40,141 nt of DNA. Source: Prevotella sp. (GTDB taxonomy: Bacteria > Bacteroidota > Bacteroidia > Bacteroidales > Bacteroidaceae). The stretch spans positions 1-40,141 of the forward strand of contig JAFZSR010000046.1 of assembly GCA_017619275.1 (NCBI GenBank). Reading direction: 5' to 3'. A program made the position numbers and the translations under genes. Positions 34,436 to 40,141 of the stretch are shown in pieces. Under the pieces are notes generated by a model. That model had not been told where the DNA came from. It worked only from the letters and a program-made list of their open reading frames with translations, and did not search any database. The stretch's first letter is position 1. Every line of letters starts with the position of its first letter.

Positions 34436-34942
34436 ATGAACAAAACAACCGACAAATGCTTACGAGGATGGTCCGTCCTTGTATTCGGCACAATGATCTT
34501 ATGCCTTACGTCGTGCAAGAAGAGCGTCACGTCAGCCCCCCAGGCTGTGGAGCAACTGCCCACCGAAGCCTCTGTGCAGGAAGTGACGAAAGAGGAACTC
34601 ATTCGCACCTCGCAGAGCTGGGACGGTGTCGAACTGCCCGATTATTTCACTGGACGCCCCGAACTGGTGGCTATGAAGTATGTGTTTCCAGCTGGACAGA
34701 AGCTGGGCTGGCACCACCATCCCGCAATGAACTATGGCGTGCTGGTGCAAGGCGAGCTTACCATCATCGGACAAGACGGCCAGACGAAGGTCGTTCATGA
34801 GGGAGAAGCAGTCGTAGAAATGGTGGGCACCATACACCACGGCGAAAACCGGGGCACTAAGCCTGCTGTGCTCTACATGTTCTACCTCTCGCAAAAAGAC
34901 CTGCCACTTGCCGTTCAACACCCTGAAATACCCTTGGAGTAA
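34436..34942 (+). CDS. Cupin-domain lipoprotein
   Basis: This 168-residue protein has a lipoprotein signal (VFGTMILCLTSC, lipid-attached C27). A single cupin barrel occupies about 75-155. The metal motif begins GWHHHPAMNYGVLVQGELTI, with His in the HHH cluster and Glu in the GEL turn; the second half has GTIHHGENRGTKPAVLYMFY. The reaction is unknown. It overlaps pepD by one base (TAATG), so the two are translationally coupled. Confidence 0.85.
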   Translation: MNKTTDKCLRGWSVLVFGTMILCLTSCKKSVTSAPQAVEQLPTEASVQEVTKEELIRTSQSWDGVELPDYFTGRPELVAMKYVFPAGQKLGWHHHPAMNYGVLVQGELTIIGQDGQTKVVHEGEAVVEMVGTIHHGENRGTKPAVLYMFYLSQKDLPLAVQHPEIPLE

Positions 34943-36384
34943 TGAGAGACACAAACCTATCCACAGAACGAGTGTTCCAGCTGTTCAAGGAGCTGAACCA
35001 GATTCCCCGTCCGTCGCATCATGAAGAGCGTGTGGCCGACTATCTTTGCCAGTTTGCCGAGCGGCTGCATTTGCCCTATCGGCGCGACCCTGAGAACTGC
35101 GTCGTCATCAGCAAGCCCGCCACGCCGGGGCATGAGGACGCAGAACCCATTGTGCTGCTCAACCACATGGACATGGTATGCGTGGGCATGAGCGACCCCC
35201 TGACGACGCCCATCGAGGCCTACGTCGAACAGGGATGGATGAAAGCCCGTGGCACATCGCTGGGCGCCGACAACGGCATCGGACTGTCGATGGCGCTGGC
35301 CGTGCTCGAGAGCGACGAGGTGGTGCATGGCCCCCTGGAAGTCATCACCACCACCAACGAGGAGGACGGCATGTCGGGCGCCTCGCAGCTCAGCGAGGAC
35401 TTCCTGAGAGGCCGCAAGGTGATCAACCTCGATTCCGAGGACTACGACACCATCACCACCGGAGCCGCCGGAGCCTGTCTGCAGTTCCATCGCATACCTG
35501 CTCACCCTGTTCCCCCCAGGAGCGATGACGCCTGCTGGTGCAGCATCCGATTCCAGGGTGGGCTGGGGGGCCATTCGGGTGTCGACATCAACAAGCGGCG
35601 TTGCAGTGCCGTCGTAGCCGCATCTGCCCTCTTGTCAGCCCTTCGCCAGGCGTCAGAAACGGTTGAAATCGCTTCCATCAACATCGGCGAGGCCAATGCT
35701 TCCATCGCCTCTTCGGCCGAGATTGTCGTCTGCTTCCCATCGGACTGCTCCGAATATGTGAAGCAGCAGGCGACGCTGACGAACCAGTGGCTGCAACAAG
35801 AGTTTGCCGATAGTGACCCTGCCATGCACTGCACCATCAGTCCGTGCGACCCTCTTCCTTCGGTCATCAACCACGAGGCTGTCGAAGCCCTGCTGTCTTG
35901 TCTGGGACAGATTCCTCAAGGGGTGGTGAAGATGAGCGACGTGATGCCGGGAACGGTGGAGACCTCGAACAATGTGGGGCGCATACAGTCGGAAGCGGAT
36001 TGCATCTTCGTGTCTACCCACACCCGCAGTTTCATCGACAGCGAGATGGATGCCCTGAGCCGCCGCATCGCCAGCACGTTTGCAGCTTGTGGCGCCAAGA
36101 GCACGACAGTGATGTCGGCTCCCGCCTGGCAGGAAGACCAGCAGTCGGCATTCCTGCAACTCACCTCCGACACCTTCTTCGATGTGCTGGGCTGGCGGCC
36201 CCGCATGGTGGCCATGCACTTCGTGCTCGAAGCCGGATTCTTTGTGCAGCATTATCCTGGCATTCAGATTGCCAGCATAGGACCGCGCATCGTGGAGCCG
36301 CACTCCACCAGCGAGCGGGTGGAAATCTCCACCATCGACGACATCTGGCGCGTACTCATCGAATTGCTGAAAAGACTCGCCTGA
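34942..36384 (+). CDS. pepD: Aminoacyl-histidine dipeptidase (M20 family)
   Basis: This 480-residue cytosolic zinc peptidase splits dipeptides such as carnosine-type Xaa-His. Metal and catalytic residues are visible: H75 and D77 in LLNHMDMVC, D110 in GADNGIG, and E140/E141 in TTNEEDGMSG. INLDSED and GLGGHSGVDINKRR mark the lid domain. The C-terminal metal His is probably in EPHSTSERV. Length fits PepD (about 485). It shares TAATG with the cupin gene. No clear terminator follows. Confidence 0.92.
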   Translation: MRDTNLSTERVFQLFKELNQIPRPSHHEERVADYLCQFAERLHLPYRRDPENCVVISKPATPGHEDAEPIVLLNHMDMVCVGMSDPLTTPIEAYVEQGWMKARGTSLGADNGIGLSMALAVLESDEVVHGPLEVITTTNEEDGMSGASQLSEDFLRGRKVINLDSEDYDTITTGAAGACLQFHRIPAHPVPPRSDDACWCSIRFQGGLGGHSGVDINKRRCSAVVAASALLSALRQASETVEIASINIGEANASIASSAEIVVCFPSDCSEYVKQQATLTNQWLQQEFADSDPAMHCTISPCDPLPSVINHEAVEALLSCLGQIPQGVVKMSDVMPGTVETSNNVGRIQSEADCIFVSTHTRSFIDSEMDALSRRIASTFAACGAKSTTVMSAPAWQEDQQSAFLQLTSDTFFDVLGWRPRMVAMHFVLEAGFFVQHYPGIQIASIGPRIVEPHSTSERVEISTIDDIWRVLIELLKRLA

Positions 36385-36455
36385 ACCAGCGACGCGCACC
36401 TCTGACGTATAATAATCGCATATATTTTTAGGACAATAGAACAGTCCTTTTTGCG

Positions 36456-36568
36456 GTGCAGGGTATTTCTCAACAAAGGTTAAAACACAACACTGCAGTG
36501 CAGGGTATTTCTCAACAAAGGTTAAAGCGCGTCACTGCAGTGCAGGGTAATTCTCAACAAAGGTTAAT
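36456..36568 (+). repeat. 42-bp tandem repeat, about 2.7 copies
   Basis: A 29-base core (GTGCAGGGTATTTCTCAACA plus AAGGTTAAA) begins at 36456, 36498 and 36540, a period of exactly 42. Between cores lie variable bases ending CACTGCA, which forms a CACTGCAGTG palindrome with the next core. The frame is open for 14-residue units, but no gene is supported. Confidence 0.85.
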
Positions 36569-36610
36569 GAAATGGTGTTTGTGGTGGAGGAAATTGAAAC
36601 ACCAAAATAT

Positions 36611-36866
36611 GTTGCACTACTTGCACTGCTTGCACCAGACGCCAGAAACCTGGAATCTGAAGCCTGGATATTTATTCATTTCTCTCGGAGGCATTTTCTT
36701 GAAATTTGGCGCCTACTTTTGAAAAAATCTCACGTGGGAAATTTTCAAAAGTCGGCACCAAATTTTCAGACGGCGTTCTGGGGCGCACAAATGAATATCT
36801 ATACATGTCACCATGCATAAACATGCAAATCTTGGAGCACAGTGCAAGTAGTGCAAGTAGTGCAGG
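36611..36866. repeat. Long imperfect foldback element
   Basis: The arms (36611-36730 and 36737-36866) are roughly complementary around the centre CACGTG (36731-36736). The inner 35 bp pair well, a middle part pairs loosely, and the outer ends GCACTACTTGCAC / GTGCAAGTAGTGC match again. The ends are made of 9-bp GTGCAAGTA units, and another copy lies at 36897-36911. No transposase is inside. It resembles a MITE or large hairpin. Confidence 0.65.
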
Positions 36867-36970
36867 TAATTTTCCATTTACATTTCTTGGTGTCAGGTGC
36901 AAGTAGTGCAAGGTGTTTTCTTAGAAGTACTATGGAGTTAACCAGTGATTACAAAAGAACCGTCCCTCTG

Positions 36971-37144
36971 TTATTTTTCTCTTTCGCTTGATTCATAGAT
37001 GTCACGCAACTTCTGCTGAAGCAGAGCCTTATCTAGCAGGCGTAGCTTGTACTCTGCAACCATCGTTGGCGACAGGCTTCGACTCAGTGCATATTCAACC
37101 ACTTCGTCGTCCTTGTCCTTGCAGAGTAGCACACCAACGCTCGG
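36971..37144 (-). pseudogene. C-terminal remnant of a DUF1016/YhcG-type PDDEXK nuclease
   Basis: Read leftward from 37144, the frame gives 57 residues: SVGVLLCKDKDDEVVEYALS, then SRSLSPTMVAEYKLRLLDKA overlapping in sense with the tail, ending QQKLRDIYESSEREK and TAA. This is the characteristic C-terminus of DUF1016 (YhcG) proteins, which normally have about 350 residues. Upstream the frame meets a TAG (37145-37147) and no family sequence continues, so the gene was cut. The break lies 74 bp from the end of the next accessory gene. Confidence 0.75.
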
Positions 37145-37220
37145 CTATAATCTGGATGTCTCATTTGTCCACACCATATCAAATAATATCTGTGTTACAC
37201 TTCATGTCCATAGGAATCAA

Positions 37221-38123
37221 TTACCTCTGAGTGAAGTTTACTAGTGGAAAATACTCTTCACGCAAAACAATCTCTGCAGCTTCCATCAGTTCAGGACGAG
37301 GCTCCCATACCCAAAGACCATTCTCGCCGCGGCCTCGTGTCATCGCCGTAGACCAACAACGTGGTATGCCATCCTGATCTTCCACTGCAAAGTTGAGCAT
37401 TCTTTGAGCCCTACGACCTAAAGCTGTATTACATGCATTGAACGACTCCCATTTAATGCCAAAACGTTTTTCAAGTTCTTGTAATGGGATACGTCTATTG
37501 GGCTCTGTGACCTGTAGATAGCACTGCAACATCCTCTTTATGCCATTTGAGGCACCACGAATAATCTTAACCCATAAATCAACGGATATCTCTAAGGGCA
37601 CACACCAATATCCATCGATGTTTTCAGATCTATAAATTGTAAAGGGCCTATCGTCAATCAACTCTATCGCCTTCGACCCTTTCCCAAATTGCGGACGCTT
37701 ATATTCAAACCTTGGTATCTGGCCCTTTTCGAAAATCGTTTTCCATGAATTGTAGTTCTTTACGTTGAATATGGCATAGCCATCTGCATCGAAGCCATCT
37801 ACCAAACGATAACTGGCTATTAGTTCCTGCTTCTGTTCTTTTGACAGCGTTGGCACCCAGAGGTTATCAAACTTAGCCTTCAAGCCTTCCTTGGTATAAC
37901 TATTAACACTCAATCTCGATTTTCTGATAAAATCGTGAACAGTGAGCATTAACTTATTCAACCTTCCCTTGTCAACATAAGTAAAATCAAACTGAGTCAC
38001 GGGTACCGCCATGCTGGCCAGCAAATCGTCTGCCGTAAAAAATGCATTTAAGCCATCATCGCCCATAGCCAAATAAACCTCATAGACTACGGCTCTAGTT
38101 ATATCTTCAATTCTGTCTGTCAT
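37221..38123 (-). CDS. Unknown protein with possible winged helix, partner of the nuclease gene
   Basis: This 300-residue soluble protein is not recognised. Residues about 200-245 (IKRMLQCYLQVTEPNRRIPL followed by QELEKRFGIKWESFNAC) look like a helix-turn-helix or winged helix, and the N-terminus (DITRAVVYEVYLAMGDDGLN) is helical. No signal peptide, membrane segment or enzyme motif is seen. It starts 5 nt after the stop of the PD-(D/E)XK gene and so is co-transcribed with it. AT-rich codon use marks it as acquired. ATG 38123 is chosen; an in-frame TTG is at 38132. Confidence 0.8.
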   Translation of the reverse strand: MTDRIEDITRAVVYEVYLAMGDDGLNAFFTADDLLASMAVPVTQFDFTYVDKGRLNKLMLTVHDFIRKSRLSVNSYTKEGLKAKFDNLWVPTLSKEQKQELIASYRLVDGFDADGYAIFNVKNYNSWKTIFEKGQIPRFEYKRPQFGKGSKAIELIDDRPFTIYRSENIDGYWCVPLEISVDLWVKIIRGASNGIKRMLQCYLQVTEPNRRIPLQELEKRFGIKWESFNACNTALGRRAQRMLNFAVEDQDGIPRCWSTAMTRGRGENGLWVWEPRPELMEAAEIVLREEYFPLVNFTQR

Positions 38124-38128
38124 AATAA

Positions 38129-39346
38129 TCAAATATTTGGTAATTCTCTAACCAGTTCTTGTAGTAAAGGATATGCTTGTTCAAATGAAACAAACTTATA
38201 ATAGAGCCAGGCATGTCCTTTCTTGAAGTATTTCTTTCCACGAACAAGATTCCATACTTTAGGATCAATTTCTTTTCGATATGGAGCACCTTCTTTTGTT
38301 AAAGCTATAACAACACTATTTGCTTCATTATATTGATAGTTCCATATAAAGACACTGAAAAATGCTGGGGTTCCCCTATATGGGACTGTTGTACCCACAG
38401 CCATATGTGCTTTAGTGCTATCATCAAAAAAGTTTTCCGGATAATCCCTTTGTAGATATGACAGCCATTCTTGCATAGCTAATTTCGTCTTTTCTTTACG
38501 TATTTTAGCAAGATGCTTGACAACCTCATTGATGTCAATCTTAGGCAGCTTATGAATCAACTGAACTAATCTTTCTGCATCTGCAATAGCACTTTCACTA
38601 TTGCTGAAATACTCTCGTAACTGCTTTTCTATTTCTTTCTGTGCCATATTGTCAATGTTGTCTATATCTAATTTTCTACGTAAAAAGTCAATGAATAGGA
38701 AACAGGAGTGTTCAAAATGTGGATTATCTTTAATCTCCTGAACTTCTTTCGAAGATTCTAACCACGGAAGTATTTTTTCTTTGAATCCTAAAAGTTTATA
38801 CCTATCTTTGAATCTTTCTTGATATGAATCTCCACCCCTTCCTTCCCAGGAATTAGGAGAGGGTTGATGTTCATTTGTTGAAGGTAGATATGCCACATAT
38901 ATTTGGTCTTCATTAAAGTTATAGGATCCCCCCATCATAGCCTCAATATAGTTGGCCAACTGATTTGGCTGATCCAGAGCATCCCAAATCTTATTCTCCA
39001 TGACAATAGCATACTTATCTTTTTCATAGACAAGGATGTCTATACGTTTATCATCTTTGACAAACTCCTCAGTACTGATTGTAGGAGATTTTATCATTGC
39101 TGCGAGGTTATCTCCCCAAAACTTTTTTACGAAGCTTTTGAGAACGCGGTACTCGCTATTGGTCTCCTGCAAAAAGAAGCCTGCCAAAATCTTACTGACC
39201 TTAGGTTCGTCAGGTTCCGCATTAAGTAAGGCGTTAAAATGGTATTTGGCTTTTCCTTTGACATTATCCTTAGCTCTTTGGATTCTGTCAAATATCTCCA
39301 GCAAAACGCCAATAGTATTTTTCTCAACTATGAAGTTACTTGCCAT
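38129..39346 (-). CDS. PD-(D/E)XK nuclease-family protein (PDDEXK_4-like)
   Basis: This 405-residue protein has the nuclease core in its first third: an N-terminal acidic position in EPDEPKVSKILAGFF (about 44-58), then D103 in KRIDILVY, E117-x-K119 in AIVMENKIW, and Q129-x3-Y133 (NQLANY). This order is that of PDDEXK_4-type phage and defence-related nucleases. The C-terminal two thirds have no known domain and may bind DNA or a partner. The gene is much AT-richer than the core genes of the window. A -7 box lies at 39376-39383. Confidence 0.88.
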   Translation of the reverse strand: MASNFIVEKNTIGVLLEIFDRIQRAKDNVKGKAKYHFNALLNAEPDEPKVSKILAGFFLQETNSEYRVLKSFVKKFWGDNLAAMIKSPTISTEEFVKDDKRIDILVYEKDKYAIVMENKIWDALDQPNQLANYIEAMMGGSYNFNEDQIYVAYLPSTNEHQPSPNSWEGRGGDSYQERFKDRYKLLGFKEKILPWLESSKEVQEIKDNPHFEHSCFLFIDFLRRKLDIDNIDNMAQKEIEKQLREYFSNSESAIADAERLVQLIHKLPKIDINEVVKHLAKIRKEKTKLAMQEWLSYLQRDYPENFFDDSTKAHMAVGTTVPYRGTPAFFSVFIWNYQYNEANSVVIALTKEGAPYRKEIDPKVWNLVRGKKYFKKGHAWLYYKFVSFEQAYPLLQELVRELPNI

Positions 39347-39375
39347 GAACGTTCGTTTTAAGTCATTATTAGGTG

Positions 39376-39383
39376 CAAAGATA
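39376..39383 (-). promoter_or_regulatory. Promoter for the nuclease operon
   Basis: Minus-strand TATCTTTG, 29 nt before the ATG at 39346. No -33 at standard spacing. Confidence 0.55.
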
Positions 39384-39432
39384 GCGAAACTTTTTCAAAA
39401 GTAGTCGCAATCTCCTACTATGATAACATCTT

Positions 39433-39741
39433 TTAGCCTTTCGACATTCCTGCCCTATCCAACAATGCATAAGTTTCATTAATTCTAATGCCACCATTTT
39501 TATACTCGACAATATTGACTCTATTTGCCTTGCTTTTCTCACATGGGCCATCATCATTGAAATAATATGCAATGGAATAATCACCACCACTTGGAGTGGG
39601 GTTGTCGCTTCTTTCCATGTAGCGTGGGTCAAATACTGGCTCTGGAGTGTCAACACGTGGGCCTACAATCTCTTCAATTATCGCCCTGAATTCTTCATCT
39701 GTCATAGACTCGACGTCTATATGTCTCTTTTTCTTCTTCAT
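39433..39741 (-). CDS. Small unknown protein
   Basis: This 102-residue protein starts with a lysine-rich stretch (KKKKRHIDVESMTDEEFRAI) and is otherwise mixed and charged. No family is recognised and no export signal is seen. It is in the same direction as the nuclease operon, with 86 bp and a promoter between, so it is probably a separate unit. AT-rich like its neighbours. It could be an accessory or immunity-type partner, but nothing shows that. Confidence 0.6.
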   Translation of the reverse strand: MKKKKRHIDVESMTDEEFRAIIEEIVGPRVDTPEPVFDPRYMERSDNPTPSGGDYSIAYYFNDDGPCEKSKANRVNIVEYKNGGIRINETYALLDRAGMSKG

Positions 39742-39877
39742 CGTTTCTCTGTTTTTATTAACCCAACTTTGACACTTTGATTATTTTTCAAAAAAGTTTC
39801 ACTTGATTTTCAGACAGTTAGCGCTCAGAAGTGGCTAAAACCTCGTTGTAGAACACAGCGGTTTAGAAAATAAGTTG

Positions 39878-39885
39878 TACCTTTG
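39878..39885 (+). promoter_or_regulatory. Promoter for the transposase
   Basis: TACCTTTG, a -7 box 4 nt before the ATG, giving a very short leader. The terminal repeat of the insertion sequence should lie between 39742 and 39877, but its exact edge is not visible with one end only. Confidence 0.55.
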
Positions 39886-39889
39886 CAGC

Positions 39890-40141
39890 ATGAATTTCAC
39901 GTCGCAGATGAGATACAACCCTGAGACTGGCGAGTATGAGAAATACTACCGCCTGAAGGAGTCCTACCGCAATGCCAGCGGCCGTGCCTGCACGCGCATC
40001 CTGCTGAACGTTGGCTTCATCCACGGCCTGCTTCCTGAGGAGATCCGCGACATATCCTGCGGGCTGACCTACAAGTACGAGCACCAGGGCGAGCGTGAGC
40101 TGTGGGACGACCAGATGGCCGTTTACAATGAGGCTGTCCGT
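39890..40141 (+). CDS. IS1634-like (IS4 superfamily) transposase, 5' part
   Basis: The first 84 codons of a frame that runs off the right edge. The N-terminus (MRYNPETGEYEKYYRLKESY, then RNASGRACTRILLNVGF) matches the opening of Bacteroidetes IS1634-type transposases, in which a short beta-rich lead precedes the DDE domain. The catalytic residues are outside the window. The gene is GC-rich again, unlike the AT-rich genes to its left, so it is a separate arrival. Confidence 0.75.
   Translation, partial: MNFTSQMRYNPETGEYEKYYRLKESYRNASGRACTRILLNVGFIHGLLPEEIRDISCGLTYKYEHQGERELWDDQMAVYNEAVR

Noticed and set aside
36456-36568. CRISPR-like array of regular repeats
   Set aside because: Only three units, spacers of 13 bp that are similar to each other, and no cas genes.
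36456-36722. Open frame of 88 codons across the 42-bp repeats
   Set aside because: Its content is the tandem repeat and then foldback DNA; no promoter or family support.
37147-37220. More of the DUF1016 gene
   Set aside because: A TAG ends the frame at 37145-37147 and no family-like peptide appears in the other leftward frames.

Overview
The window looks like chromosomal DNA of a Bacteroidales bacterium, most likely Prevotella-like. Promoters have the Bacteroidetes form (TTTG, about 19-20 nt, TAnnTTTG). The gene set fits this group: a DUF3987 primase-like protein, an HU-CCDC81/SPOR protein, a DUF5103-type type IX secretion plug, a secreted protein with a type IX-like tail, and menaquinone genes. 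Most of the window is GC-rich; the far right (about 37.2-39.8 kb) and the first 560 bases are visibly AT-richer. No rRNA, tRNA or CRISPR array was recognised.

Layout. 0-3 kb: a small OB-like protein and a DUF3987/VirE-N protein behind a promoter with a structured leader. 3-3.5 kb: palindromic repeat units. 3.5-8.4 kb: an MFS transporter and rpiB (minus), then menB and menC (plus) separated by an inverted greA. 8.4-10.8 kb: HU-CCDC81/SPOR protein, zinc-ribbon FHA protein and map. 11-19.8 kb: prfC and mutY (minus), recG (plus), then glmS, a DMT exporter and a low-molecular-weight tyrosine phosphatase (minus). 20-30 kb: a plus-strand run of ABC-F ATPase, lipoprotein, galE, ispE, small secreted coiled coil, DPM-like glycosyltransferase, secreted metallopeptidase-like protein, membrane glycosyltransferase and membrane EEP-family hydrolase. 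30-36.4 kb: AlaX-like editing protein, LRR lipoprotein, HI0933-like flavoprotein, type IX plug, cupin lipoprotein and pepD. 36.4-40.1 kb: an accessory region with tandem repeats, a long foldback, a decayed DUF1016/YhcG nuclease remnant, a PD-(D/E)XK nuclease gene with an unknown partner, a small unknown gene, and the start of an IS1634-like transposase cut by the window edge.

The most notable signals are repeat-driven. A G/C-rich palindromic element is read in frame inside the DUF3987 gene. Heptanucleotide arrays carrying TGA every 7 nt lie after several genes, put stops in all three frames, and supply the stop codon of one gene; an array in the opposite, stop-free orientation lies inside menC. 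prfC has a duplicated promoter. At protein level, the ABC-F ATPase has lost complementary motifs, leaving one intact composite ATP site and one degenerate one. The AT-rich nuclease pair is the best candidate for an undescribed, possibly defensive, module, but its function is inferred from domain type and context only.
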